In this document: positions 34,257-42,864 of the stretch, piece after piece
How positions within the stretch are numbered: position 1 is the first letter of the stretch
Layout of the letters: each line of letters begins with the position of its first letter
NCBI GenBank assembly: GCA_963677475.2
Contig: CAXXQD010000009.1
Coordinates: 124,001 to 188,000, forward strand
Length of the DNA: 64,000 bases
Direction of reading: 5' to 3'
Source of the DNA: JABMQB01 sp963677475
GTDB taxonomy: Bacteria > Bacteroidota > Bacteroidia > Bacteroidales > Prolixibacteraceae
Notes under the pieces: generated by a model
Database searches by the model: none
What the model saw: the letters and a program-made list of their open reading frames with translations, nothing else
What the model was told of the DNA's origin: nothing
Translations under genes and position numbers: made by a program

Positions 34257-35465
34257 ATGAAACATATTATAATTCTTGGGGATGGTATGTCCGATGAGCC
34301 TTTGGCTGATTTTGGAGGGAAAACCCCACTGCAAATGGCAGTAAAACCGAATATTGATGCCCTGGCAAAAAAAGGCAGAAATGGTAAACTGATAACGGTT
34401 CCTGATACCATGCATCCGGGAAGCGAAATTGCCAACATGGCTGTTTTGGGCTACGATGTTGAAAAGGTTTTCGAAGGGCGTGGTGTGCTCGAAGCTGCAA
34501 GCATGGGCGTAAAACTTGGAGATGATGACCTGGCGTTTCGTTGCAATATTATTTGTATTAAAGATGAAAAAATAAAAAATCACTCGGCTGGGCATATTTC
34601 AACTGAAGAGGCTACTGCACTGATTGACTTTCTAAACGAAAAACTTGGAAACGAAAACATAACTTTTTATCCTGGGGTTTCTTACAGGCATTTATTGGTT
34701 ATTAAGGGGGGAAACAAAGAAATCAACTGTACCCCTCCGCACGATGTGATGGGAACGGCTTACAAAGATGTTTTGCCAAAAGCAAAAAGTACAAATGCAG
34801 AAGAAACAACGGAGCTGATTAATTTCCTTATGGAAAAATCAAGGGCTTTGCTTCAAGGCCATCCGATCAATAAAAAAAGAATCGCTGAAGGGAAAGATCC
34901 GGCGAATATTATTTGGCCGTGGTCGCCTGGTTACAAACCTGCCATGCCGACACTAAAAGAAATGTATAGTGTAGAAAAATCAGCAGTTATTTCTGCCGTC
35001 GATTTAATCCAGGGGATTGGCGTGTATGCCGGAATGGAAGTCATCAAAGTGGAAGGTGCAACAGGTTTGTACGATACCAATTATGAAGGGAAAGCCCAGG
35101 CTGCCATCAAGGCATTGAAAAGCAACGATTTGGTGTATTTACACATTGAAGCAAGCGACGAAGCCGGGCATGAAGGCGACGTGGAATTAAAAACAAAGAC
35201 CATCGAATATCTAGACAGCCGGGTGGTGAAAACCATTGTTGAAGAAACAGCAAATTGGGACGACCCAGTGGCTATTGCTATCCTTCCTGATCACCCGACC
35301 CCATGTGCCATAAAAACCCATACCCGCGATGCTGTGCCTTTCATCATTTACAGGCCTGGTAATTCAGCGGATGATGTAAATGTGTACGACGAGTTTGATT
35401 CTAATAACGGATCGTATGGAACTTTAAAAGGAAACGAATTTATTAAAGCATTTTTAAATAAATAG
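34257..35465 (+). CDS. ApgM-like alkaline-phosphatase-superfamily enzyme, probable homoserine kinase in this operon
   Basis: A 402-aa protein of the archaeal type cofactor-independent phosphoglycerate mutase family. Metal and nucleophile motifs: ILGDGMSDEP, HPGSEIANMAVLGYD (Ser nucleophile), EASDEAGHEGD, LPDHPTPC and IKTHTRDAVPF. No ThrB of GHMP type is present, though the operon has thrA and thrC, the steps before and after homoserine kinase. In Bacteroidota, a member of this family in the same place is thought to fill the kinase step, so I infer homoserine phosphorylation here; phosphoglycerate mutase activity cannot be excluded. A second, glycolytic mutase elsewhere in the genome would support the kinase reading. 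Confidence 0.8.
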   Translation: MKHIIILGDGMSDEPLADFGGKTPLQMAVKPNIDALAKKGRNGKLITVPDTMHPGSEIANMAVLGYDVEKVFEGRGVLEAASMGVKLGDDDLAFRCNIICIKDEKIKNHSAGHISTEEATALIDFLNEKLGNENITFYPGVSYRHLLVIKGGNKEINCTPPHDVMGTAYKDVLPKAKSTNAEETTELINFLMEKSRALLQGHPINKKRIAEGKDPANIIWPWSPGYKPAMPTLKEMYSVEKSAVISAVDLIQGIGVYAGMEVIKVEGATGLYDTNYEGKAQAAIKALKSNDLVYLHIEASDEAGHEGDVELKTKTIEYLDSRVVKTIVEETANWDDPVAIAILPDHPTPCAIKTHTRDAVPFIIYRPGNSADDVNVYDEFDSNNGSYGTLKGNEFIKAFLNK

Positions 35466-35511
35466 CGAATTTAAGATTCACATTTTGTGAAATTTTATTC
35501 ATGAAAGTCAT

Positions 35512-36819
35512 ATGAAATACTACAGTACCAATAAAAAAGTTGAACCGGTAAGCTTAAAAGAGGCGGTAGTTAAAGGGCTTGCAGCCGATAATGGGTTGTT
35601 TATGCCGGAACAGATAAAACCTTTTGAACCTTCTTTTTTTGAAAAGATTGAGAAATTATCCTTTCAGGAAATAGCGTTCGAAGTTGCAAAGAAGTTTTTT
35701 GGTGAGGATATAGAAGAAAGCAAACTCAGGGAAATTGTTTTTGATACGCTTCAGTTTGATTGCCCTGTGGTTCAGGTTACCGATAAAATTTGGTCATTGG
35801 AGCTATTTCATGGACCTACATTGGCGTTTAAAGATGTTGGTGCGCGATTCATGGCCCGCCTGCTTCGTTATTTCTTGGCTGAACAGAAAAAACAGGTTAA
35901 TGTGTTGGTTGCCACTTCGGGCGATACAGGCAGTGCTGTTGCTAACGGATTTTTGGGTGTTGACGGTATTCATGTCTATGTATTGTATCCAAAAGGAAAG
36001 GTAAGCGCAATTCAGGAAGCACAATTTACTACTCTTGGACAGAATATCACTGCCATTGAGGTTGATGGCACTTTTGACGACTGTCAGAAACTTGTAAAAA
36101 CAGCTTTTTTAGACGAAGAATTGAACAAGAAACTATTACTGACTTCGGCAAACTCAATCAACGTTGCACGGTTTTTACCACAGGCATTTTATTATTTTAA
36201 TGCTTATGCTCGATTGAAAGAAGCCGGAAAGCTTACAAATAATCAATTGGTTGTTTCGGTGCCAAGCGGAAATTTTGGCAACCTCACAGCTGGGTTGTTT
36301 GGCTTAAAAATGGGATTGCCCATTAAGTATTTTATTGCGGCTAACAATGCCAACGATATTGTCTTTGAATATTTATCTACCGGAAATTACAATCCACGCC
36401 CATCGGTCGAAACACTTGCAAATGCAATGGATGTTGGCGATCCAAGTAACTTTGCCCGCATCCTTGATTTATTTGGCAATTCACATTCGGATATTTCTGG
36501 GCAAATGAAAGGAACCCGGTTTTCCGATGATGAAATCAGAAAGATTGTCCTGAAAGTATATGAAAAGAATAACTACTTGCTTGATCCACACGGGGCTTGT
36601 GCGTATCAAGCATTGGAAGACAAACTTCAGGAAGGAGAGGTTGGTGTATTTTTAGAAACAGCACATCCGGCAAAATTTACAGAAACTGTAGAAAGTATTA
36701 TTGGAAAAGGCAAAGTCCCGCTTCCCGATAAATTGGCGGAATTCATGAAAGGAGAAAAACAAAGCATTCCTCTAGGGAAAGCTTATGACAGTTTTAAAGA
36801 CTTTCTTTTAAGTCAATAA
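35512..36819 (+). CDS. thrC: Threonine synthase
   Basis: A 435-aa PLP enzyme. The N-terminus MKYYSTNKKVEPVSLKEAV and ADNGLFMPEQI are typical of the thrC class. FHGPTLAFKDVGARFMA contains the PLP Lys (FKD), and VATSGDTGSAVANGFLG the phosphate loop; VVSVPSGNFGNLTAGL and LETAHPAKFTETV follow. Converts O-phosphohomoserine to threonine. Last gene of the operon; an IS starts only a few bases after its stop, so no terminator of its own is present between stop and IS. Confidence 0.96.
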   Translation: MKYYSTNKKVEPVSLKEAVVKGLAADNGLFMPEQIKPFEPSFFEKIEKLSFQEIAFEVAKKFFGEDIEESKLREIVFDTLQFDCPVVQVTDKIWSLELFHGPTLAFKDVGARFMARLLRYFLAEQKKQVNVLVATSGDTGSAVANGFLGVDGIHVYVLYPKGKVSAIQEAQFTTLGQNITAIEVDGTFDDCQKLVKTAFLDEELNKKLLLTSANSINVARFLPQAFYYFNAYARLKEAGKLTNNQLVVSVPSGNFGNLTAGLFGLKMGLPIKYFIAANNANDIVFEYLSTGNYNPRPSVETLANAMDVGDPSNFARILDLFGNSHSDISGQMKGTRFSDDEIRKIVLKVYEKNNYLLDPHGACAYQALEDKLQEGEVGVFLETAHPAKFTETVESIIGKGKVPLPDKLAEFMKGEKQSIPLGKAYDSFKDFLLSQ

Positions 36820-36825
36820 ACACTG

Positions 36826-36854
36826 TCCCCCTTTATAAACTAATCTTTATACAC
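36826..36854 (+). repeat. Left terminal inverted repeat of the IS
   Basis: Begins TCCCCCTTTATAAAC and ends CTTTATACAC. The preceding bases CACTG, with CTGTC at the edge, also recall Tn5-type ends. Confidence 0.75.
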
Positions 36855-36905
36855 AAATATCAGACAAAAGAAAAAACAATACAGAAGCCTGATTATCAGC
36901 ATCAT

Positions 36906-38363
36906 ATGCTTGCTGGTTCAATTTTATTTTTGTATATTAAAGGTGTGGTAATCAGAGATATAGAGGGTGTTTTTAATGGTTTTTTGCCAGATTCAAGACT
37001 TGAAAAAAGAGCGGATAAAATCATGGTTGATATGTTTAACTTTGGAAAAGCAGTTGTCAATAAATTTAGTTCGACACTATCAGATAAAATAGGAGCCTAT
37101 AGGATGCTTAACAATAAAAGCTATAGTTATGAAGACCTTTCTTTGGGATTATACAATACTTGCAAAGCAAATTTGGAATGCAAGCACGTACTGTCTATTC
37201 AGGATACCACTGAAATAAACTATGCTGGGCTTACAGGGCGCATTGATGCTGATGATAAAGATATTGGCCCGGTTAGATTAAAATATCAGAATGGTTTCTT
37301 TTGCCACCCATCATTGGCAGTAGATGCTGCGTCCCGCACTCTATTAGGTTTTTCAAATGTTCATATATGGAATAGAGAAAAAGGAGGCAAGAATAAACAT
37401 GAACGAAACTATCAATGCTTACCCATTACAGAAAAAGAATCATACCGATGGATTGAGTCTGCAATGAAAAGCAAGGAAGTCCTATCTAAAGCTCCTATGG
37501 TAACAATTATTGGCGATAGGGAATCTGATATATATGAAGAGTTTGTAGATATTCCGGATCATAAAACTCATATTTTAGTTAGATCCCGATCCGACCGAAA
37601 ACTTTACAAATCTGAAGAAAAACTTTATAAAACTCTGGCTCAAAAAAATGTTGAATGCCAATACAGCCTGAGTCTTAAAGGTAATAATAAAAGAAAGTCA
37701 AGGAACATATCAATTGAGGTTAGATATGCTAATGTAAAACTTCTTAGGCCTTCAAAGTGTGATGTAAAAAAATACCCCGGTCATGTGGAACTTTGGGCTA
37801 TTGAAGCTAGAGAAGTCCCTACATCAATCCCGGAAGGAGAAGGACCGATATTGTGGAGGCTATTAACAACTCATTCAATACAAGGGCCAGCTGATGCAAT
37901 CTCATGTATTAAATGGTACAAAGACAGGTGGCTTATTGAAGAGCTTTTTAGAGTTATGAAAACCAAAGGTTTGGAGGTTGAATCCGCTCAAATGGGTTCT
38001 GGATCAGCATTAAAAAAGCTGACAGTCTTGTCTCTTCAGATAGCCATATCGTTAATGAACTTAAAGCATGCAATCGATCAGCCTGACTTAAATATTAATG
38101 CAAGTGCCCAATTTACAAATGCAGAATTAAAGCTCCTTTCAATGTTGCTTTTACAAGTTGAAGGTAAAACCACAAAGCAAAAGAATCCTTATTATAGAAA
38201 CAGTATGGCATGGGCTGCTTGGATTCTTGCTCGCTTAGATAATTGGAGTGGATATAGTTCACATGGACCACCAGGCTATATAACAATCAAGAATGGACTG
38301 GCTGCCTTTAATATATTAGCCAAAGGCTATGAAATTGCAATAAAAGATGTGTATAAAGATTAG
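36906..38363 (+). CDS. IS4-family transposase (Tn5/IS50 type)
   Basis: A 485-aa DDE transposase, near the Tn5 length (476). N-terminal DNA-binding region around FLPDSRLEKRADKIM and GAYRMLNNK. Catalytic residues: Asp100 (SIQDTTEINY), Asp204 (IIGDRESDIY) and Glu345/346 in YKDRWLIEELFRVMKTKG, the Y-2-R-3-E-6-K signature of the IS4 family. No frameshift, so the element looks able to move. The stop codon at 38363 lies inside the right inverted repeat. Confidence 0.92.
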   Translation: MLAGSILFLYIKGVVIRDIEGVFNGFLPDSRLEKRADKIMVDMFNFGKAVVNKFSSTLSDKIGAYRMLNNKSYSYEDLSLGLYNTCKANLECKHVLSIQDTTEINYAGLTGRIDADDKDIGPVRLKYQNGFFCHPSLAVDAASRTLLGFSNVHIWNREKGGKNKHERNYQCLPITEKESYRWIESAMKSKEVLSKAPMVTIIGDRESDIYEEFVDIPDHKTHILVRSRSDRKLYKSEEKLYKTLAQKNVECQYSLSLKGNNKRKSRNISIEVRYANVKLLRPSKCDVKKYPGHVELWAIEAREVPTSIPEGEGPILWRLLTTHSIQGPADAISCIKWYKDRWLIEELFRVMKTKGLEVESAQMGSGSALKKLTVLSLQIAISLMNLKHAIDQPDLNINASAQFTNAELKLLSMLLLQVEGKTTKQKNPYYRNSMAWAAWILARLDNWSGYSSHGPPGYITIKNGLAAFNILAKGYEIAIKDVYKD

Positions 38364-38377
38364 TTATAAAAGGGGGA
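38349..38377 (-). repeat. Right terminal inverted repeat of the IS
   Basis: Reverse complement of the left repeat with about three differences near the CCCCCTTT end. It contains the transposase stop codon. Confidence 0.75.
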
Positions 38378-38417
38378 TTTAGGGGGAAAAAGATTAAGCG
38401 GCATTCCTGACAGTATC

Positions 38418-38448
38418 AAAAAAAGACCACCAAACTGGCAGTCTTTTA
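38418..38448 (-). terminator. Two-way hairpin between the IS and the thioredoxin gene
   Basis: Arms AAAAGAC and GTCTTTT enclose CCA/TGG inner pairs. On the minus strand it is followed by T-rich sequence, so it ends the thioredoxin lipoprotein gene; it could once have served thrC on the plus strand before the IS arrived. Confidence 0.65.
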
Positions 38449-38470
38449 GATCGTTGCTATGTAATATATC

Positions 38471-38965
38471 TTAGTTGTTTGTCAAAAGGATTTTTTGAAT
38501 ATTGTCCTCAAACAATTTTTTAGTTTCCTCAGTCGTACGCCCAATTCCGGACATCATTACCGGTTTGCCTTCCAATGGGATGTATAAAAATGCCGGGATC
38601 CCACTAACCTGAAATACACCTGCCAATTCCCGTTCTTTTTGGGTGTCAATTTTATACACTTTTATTTCATCTGCGAAATCTTTTGAAATACCTTCTAATA
38701 TTGGGGCAGCTTTTCTACATGGTCCGCACCAGTCAGCATAAAAGTCGATTAGTACAGGTTTGTCACCTTTAAATTTCCATTCGCGTGGTGAATTTTCATA
38801 ATCCCAAACTTTCTCTAAAAAAACAGCTTTGGTAAGTAACTCGGTGCCTCCTTTATTATTTTCACTCTGGCTAACACTTGATGCTTCAGTAGTTTTGCTG
38901 GTTGCCGAGCCACAGCTTTGTAATAAAAAGACTGCAATTGCTACAATGTAAATTAAATTTTTCAT
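38471..38965 (-). CDS. Thioredoxin-fold lipoprotein
   Basis: A 164-aa protein with lipoprotein signal MKNLIYIVAIAVFLLQSC. After a Ser/Thr/Glu-rich linker the thioredoxin fold shows WCGPC in FYADWCGPCRKAAPILE, then VYKIDTQKERELAGVF and the cis-Pro SGIPAFLYIP. Being anchored in the periplasm, it likely acts in disulfide reduction or exchange there. Single gene with its own terminator. Confidence 0.93.
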   Translation of the reverse strand: MKNLIYIVAIAVFLLQSCGSATSKTTEASSVSQSENNKGGTELLTKAVFLEKVWDYENSPREWKFKGDKPVLIDFYADWCGPCRKAAPILEGISKDFADEIKVYKIDTQKERELAGVFQVSGIPAFLYIPLEGKPVMMSGIGRTTEETKKLFEDNIQKILLTNN

Positions 38966-39228
38966 GATATATCTATTTTTATTAACGTTCCTGTATTTTA
39001 TTTAATAACGACGTTTATCGTATAAATCCTTTACAGATATACAAAAATCTATATATGTAAATATCAATCATTATGCCAATTTTTAAAATTATAAATTTAT
39101 GTCAAAATGACCGTAATTTATTTTTTCTTTTTACGCAACCTTTTCTAAATACTCAAATCTTGTTAGTAGATAAAACTAGTGTAAACCATTAAAAAGATAG
39201 TAAAAGAATTAATTAAATAGTTAGAAAT

Positions 39229-39909
39229 ATGAGGACGGTTAAGATTTTAATTTTAGTACTAGTTGCAGCAGTGTTTGTAAAATGCTCTGACGATGATGCC
39301 AGCGAACCAGTTTATGGTGGTTTTGGATTGGTATTGGTTGACGATTCCCAACCACTTGGTTATGTTATTAAGATGGATGACGAAGATTATATTATTCCAT
39401 TATCGCCATCGCGCATTATTGACAGTTGGGACGATAGTACAAGGATTTTGGTTTATTTTTATGTGGAAGAGCAGGTTGATGCAATTGATGGAAACGATAC
39501 GTATGAAGTACGGATGTTAGATTGGGAAAACATACTGATGAAGGATATTTTTACCATTACCCCTGAAACGGAAGATAGTATTGGGAATGATCCAATTATC
39601 ATGAAAAAAATGTGGGTGACAGATAATTTCCTGAACTTCGAATTATCATTTTGGGGCAATAACGAAACGCACATGGTAAATCTTGTGAAACAGCCAGGTG
39701 AAATTGTGGCAGGAGATCAACCCATCGAATTGGAAATAAGGCATAATAAATTCGATGATGAAGAATTGTTCCGTTATTCTGCTTATGTTTCGTTTGATCT
39801 GGAACCATTAAAAATTACAGGCCTTGATTCAGTAAGTTTTACTGTTTCAGGAATAAACTACGACTCAGGAACGTATTCTTTTGACGGAGTATATAAATAT
39901 AGCGAATAA
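39229..39909 (+). CDS. NigD-like lipoprotein
   Basis: A 226-aa lipoprotein (MRTVKILILVLVAAVFVKC, lipobox VKC). The body (GYVIKMDDEDYIIPLSPSR, RILVYFYVEEQVDAIDGNDT) fits an N-terminal OB-like domain and a C-terminal beta-domain (YSAYVSFDLEPL, INYDSGTYSFDGVYKY) as in NigD, a protein known from a Bacteroides bacteriocin locus. No bacteriocin gene is near, so immunity is not supported; the general role of the family is unclear. Alone, followed by small repeats and a terminator. Confidence 0.75.
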   Translation: MRTVKILILVLVAAVFVKCSDDDASEPVYGGFGLVLVDDSQPLGYVIKMDDEDYIIPLSPSRIIDSWDDSTRILVYFYVEEQVDAIDGNDTYEVRMLDWENILMKDIFTITPETEDSIGNDPIIMKKMWVTDNFLNFELSFWGNNETHMVNLVKQPGEIVAGDQPIELEIRHNKFDDEELFRYSAYVSFDLEPLKITGLDSVSFTVSGINYDSGTYSFDGVYKYSE

Positions 39910-39938
39910 GTATTCTGGCTTATTGAATTCCGGTGAGC

Positions 39939-39965
39939 ATTACCCGTCAGCTTTGCTGTGGGAAT
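39939..39965. repeat. Small palindromic intergenic repeat, copy 2 (diverged)
   Basis: ATTACCCGTCAGC followed by TTTGCTGTGGGAAT. Shares the GTCAGCT-TGCTG core with copies 1 and 3. Confidence 0.4.
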
Positions 39966-40001
39966 AGCGAACAGAATACTAAAAAGTCCTTTACGGAATC
40001 G

Positions 40002-40033
40002 GATTCCTCGTCAGCTTGCTGCGAGGAGTTTCA
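40002..40033. repeat. Small palindromic intergenic repeat, copy 3
   Basis: GATTCCTCGTCAGC followed by TTGCTGCGAGGAGTTTCA. It matches copy 1 in nearly every base, including the trailing AGTTTCA. Confidence 0.55.
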
Positions 40034-40047
40034 ATTTGAGTGGTCAT

Positions 40048-40083
40048 AAGTGGCAGTTAGTTATCTAATTGCCACTTTTTTTA
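40048..40083 (+). terminator. Terminator after the NigD-like gene
   Basis: Stem AAGTGGCA/TGCCACTT extended by TTAG/CTAA, 4-base loop, then seven T. Confidence 0.85.
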
Positions 40084-40179
40084 TGATCTTTCGCTTCTTT
40101 TCAAAACAAAATCTTTCGTTTTTATTCTTACTTTTGAATTTGCTATTAATGTTCTTCAATTCAAAAATTAAGTATACAA

Positions 40180-40839
40180 ATGATTGGGATTACAATCTCC
40201 AAAGAATTAAAAAATAAGGTGCCAGAACTTCAATTGTCAGCAATTTCTTGCAATGTGAATATTCTTGAAGCTGATCCTGAATTGTTCGATATTATAAACA
40301 GGTCGGTTCAACAATTATCGTCGTTGCTGAAGGTTGAAGACATTGCTAAAATGCCTGCTATTCAAGCTGCCCGAAAAGCATATAAATCTTGCGGGAAAGA
40401 TCCTGCCCGCTACCGTTTGTCTGCCGAGGCTTTATTAAGAAGGGTTGTGAAACAGGTCGATTTGTATAAAATTAATAACGTGGTCGATCTTTTAAACTTT
40501 GTTTCTTTTACCAGCGGAATTTCAATAGGTGGTTACGACCTGGATAAAATTAACGGAGATGTCATTTTTGGAATTGGGGAAAAGGATGAGATTTATCGCG
40601 GTGTTGGAAGAGGGGACTTAAATATTGAGTACCTTCCGGTTTTCAGGGACTCAATCGGGGCATTTGGCAGTGCGACCAGCGACTCAGAACGTACAATGGT
40701 GACTGAAAGCACCAAACGCTTTCTCATGGTACTGATTGGTTTTGGTGCAAACGAAACCTTACAGCAAACGACTGACCTGGCAATTGACCTCCTTCAAAAA
40801 TATGCGCAAGCCGCTTCAATTCAAACTCAATGGATATAA
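40180..40839 (+). CDS. B3/B4 tRNA-binding-domain protein (PheRS beta-like)
   Basis: A 219-aa stand-alone B3/B4 domain like the editing region of phenylalanyl-tRNA synthetase beta. Marks: SKELKNKVPELQLSAI at the start, YKSCGKDPARYRLSAEALLRR, VDLLNFVSFTSGISIGGYDLD, and GVGRGDLNIEYLPVFRDSIGAFGSA. Such proteins may hydrolyse mischarged aminoacyl-tRNA, but this is not proven for the free-standing form. The next gene starts one base after its stop, so translation is coupled with the acyltransferase. Confidence 0.88.
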   Translation: MIGITISKELKNKVPELQLSAISCNVNILEADPELFDIINRSVQQLSSLLKVEDIAKMPAIQAARKAYKSCGKDPARYRLSAEALLRRVVKQVDLYKINNVVDLLNFVSFTSGISIGGYDLDKINGDVIFGIGEKDEIYRGVGRGDLNIEYLPVFRDSIGAFGSATSDSERTMVTESTKRFLMVLIGFGANETLQQTTDLAIDLLQKYAQAASIQTQWI

Positions 40840-40840
40840 A

Positions 40841-41395
40841 ATGTGGAAAAGGTTTTGTGAAACAATGCTAAAATGGTTGGGCTGGGAAGGTGTTGGTGGC
40901 ATTATGCCGCACAAAAAAGCCATTATTATTGGCGCCCCGCATACCAGTGCCTGGGATTTTGTTTTATCCTACTTGTACTATACAGCACAGGGTGGAAAGG
41001 CACATGTGATTATCAAAAAAGAATTTTTCTTCTGGCCAATGGGTCCCATACTTCGTAAAATGGGAGGTATCCCGGTTGATCGATCGAAAGGTTCAAGGAT
41101 TGTGAAACAAATAATTGATGAGTTTGAAAGAAGGGATTCTCTTCATCTAGCCATCACCCCTGAGGGAACGCGCAAGCCCACAAAACGGTGGAAAGCCGGT
41201 TTTCATACCATTGCAAAAGCAACGGGTGCAACGGTGTATATTGGCTTTTTTGATTTTGGCAAAAAACAAATCGGATGGCGCGAAACCCTTGAATTAAGCG
41301 ATGATAGCAATGCCGATATAAAAAGATTAAAAGCTTATTATCGTGACAACGGAATTAAAGGAAAATACCCAGAAATGTTTTGTGCCGATGATTAA
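40841..41395 (+). CDS. 1-acyl-glycerol-3-phosphate acyltransferase family (PlsC-like)
   Basis: I start at the ATG at 40841, one base after the upstream stop; the longer frame overlaps that gene. 184 aa. Motif I as GAPHTSAWDF (HX4D variant: H-T-S-A-W-D), then FFWPMGPILRKMGGIPVDR, motif III PEGTRK and WKAGFHTIAKATGATVY. It transfers acyl groups to a lysophospholipid or related acceptor at the inner membrane. Short with no obvious membrane segment; acceptor unknown. Confidence 0.88.
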   Translation: MWKRFCETMLKWLGWEGVGGIMPHKKAIIIGAPHTSAWDFVLSYLYYTAQGGKAHVIIKKEFFFWPMGPILRKMGGIPVDRSKGSRIVKQIIDEFERRDSLHLAITPEGTRKPTKRWKAGFHTIAKATGATVYIGFFDFGKKQIGWRETLELSDDSNADIKRLKAYYRDNGIKGKYPEMFCADD

Positions 41396-41486
41396 AAGAA
41401 ATCAATGATCATGAACCTGATAACCTAATGCATTGCCTGATCAGTTCCATTAAAAATCCGGGTTAAAAACATGTGCAGATAGTAAT

Positions 41487-41678
41487 TTAGTTAAGGTATT
41501 TTTTGAAGGAATACTTCTCTGCGATTTGCTTTCTTTCTTCATCCGACAAACTTTTCATATAGGCTTTCCAGCCTGGGCACCAATTGATATGCCACCTCCA
41601 GAACCTTCCTGAAAATGATTTGGGTTTTTGGTCGTATTTCAACCTTAATTTGCAATCACTACAATTATTCTCAGCCAT
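41487..41678 (-). CDS. Small CxxC protein, uncharacterised (63 aa)
   Basis: MAENNCSDCKLRLKYDQKPK, then RFWRWHINWCPGWKAYMKSL and DEERKQIAEKY. The C-x-x-C plus a later Cys and two His suggest zinc binding. The tryptophan-rich WRWHINWCPGW core and the charged end make a real gene likely, and I believe close relatives occur widely in Bacteroidota, but I cannot name a family. No signal peptide. Confidence 0.7.
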   Translation of the reverse strand: MAENNCSDCKLRLKYDQKPKSFSGRFWRWHINWCPGWKAYMKSLSDEERKQIAEKYSFKKYLN

Positions 41679-41823
41679 TTTGTGTTGATTTATTTGGTTT
41701 TTTAAACTTCCATAAATGTACGAATTTCAGTGAGTAAAAAGCAAAACCATTGTCAGATTTTTAATCCCATTTGATTTTTCATGAATGATCACCTAACTTA
41801 GGACCGGATAGAGAAAAACAACT

Positions 41824-42864
41824 ATGAAAGCAGCCGTTTATTATGAGTTTCAGGGATCAATAGAGATTAAAGAAGTGCCAGATCCAAAATGCAGCGATAC
41901 CGGCGTAGTGTTAAAAGTTGAAGCAACCGGTATTTGCAGGAGCGATTGGCATGGTTGGATGGGACATGATCCCGATATTGTTTTACCACATGTGCCTGGG
42001 CATGAAATTGCAGGAACCATTGTGGAAGTTGGCAATAATATAAATAACTGGAAAATTGGCGATCGTGTAACCCTCCCTTTTGTTTGTGGCTGTGGGGTTT
42101 GCCCCGAGTGCCAATCAGGAAACCATCAGGTTTGTGACGCCCAGTTTCAACCCGGATTTACGGCATGGGGTTCCTTCGCCGAATTTGCGGCGATCGATTA
42201 TGCCGATATTAACCTTGTTCGGCTTCCCGATGAAATCGACTTTGTTACTGCTGCCAGCCTGGGGTGCAGGTTTGTTACTTCGTTCAGGGCAGTGGTCGAT
42301 CAGGGAAAAGTATCGGAGGGGCAGTGGGTTGCAGTACATGGTTGTGGGGGAGTTGGTTTGTCAGCAATAATGATTGCAAATGCTTTGGGTGCGAATGTGA
42401 TTGCCATTGATATTGATGACCATAAACTGGAACTTGCAAAAGAATTGGGTGCGAAAGCGGCAATAAATTCCAAAAAAGTCAAAAATGTTTCAAAAGAAAT
42501 CGTGAAACTTTCAGGTCGGGGAGCACATGTTTCGATGGATGCCTTGGGAAGCCAGGAAACCTGTTTTAATTCGGTTGATTGTCTGCGTAAACGGGGAAAA
42601 CATATCCAGGTTGGATTGATGACCGGCAATCATCGGCATCCTGCAGTGCCAATGGACAAGGTTCTTGCAAATGAGCTGGAAATGATAGGAAGCCATGGTA
42701 TGCAGGCTTTTAGATATCCCGACATGCTTGAAATGATTGGCGAAGGAATATTACAACCTCAAAAATTAGTTGGAAAAACCGTATCCTTGGAACAAGCTGT
42801 TCATGAGCTTATAAATATGGATAAATTTCAAAATATAGGTGTTACCGTTATCAATTCATTCTAA
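41824..42864 (+). CDS. Zinc-dependent alcohol dehydrogenase (MDR family)
   Basis: A 346-aa medium-chain dehydrogenase. Catalytic zinc: Cys in TGICRSDWHGW and the GHEIAGTIVEVG motif; structural zinc lobe: VCGCGVCPECQSGNHQVC. NAD-binding loop VHGCGGVGLSAIMIA and IDIDDHKLELAKELGA (Asp favours NAD). Oxidises alcohols or sugar alcohols or reduces aldehydes; substrate unknown. Its stop and the next gene's start share bases (TAATG), so it is translationally coupled to the amidase. Confidence 0.93.
   Translation: MKAAVYYEFQGSIEIKEVPDPKCSDTGVVLKVEATGICRSDWHGWMGHDPDIVLPHVPGHEIAGTIVEVGNNINNWKIGDRVTLPFVCGCGVCPECQSGNHQVCDAQFQPGFTAWGSFAEFAAIDYADINLVRLPDEIDFVTAASLGCRFVTSFRAVVDQGKVSEGQWVAVHGCGGVGLSAIMIANALGANVIAIDIDDHKLELAKELGAKAAINSKKVKNVSKEIVKLSGRGAHVSMDALGSQETCFNSVDCLRKRGKHIQVGLMTGNHRHPAVPMDKVLANELEMIGSHGMQAFRYPDMLEMIGEGILQPQKLVGKTVSLEQAVHELINMDKFQNIGVTVINSF

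Larger units (their letters stand above)
36826..38377. mobile_element. IS4-family (Tn5-like) insertion sequence, apparently complete
   Basis: About 1.55 kb with one transposase gene. Terminal inverted repeats at 36826-36854 and 38349-38377 match in about 26 of 29 bases and carry the TTATACAC motif also seen in Tn5-type ends. The right repeat overlaps the transposase stop. I found no direct target duplication in the flanks. Placed between the thrC stop and a two-way hairpin. Confidence 0.85.

Noticed and set aside
36826..38377. Direct target-site duplication around the IS
   Set aside because: Flanks compared over 8-12 bases on both possible end positions did not match.
39229..39909. Bacteriocin immunity protein
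   Set aside because: NigD similarity only; no bacteriocin, maturation or export gene in the neighbourhood.
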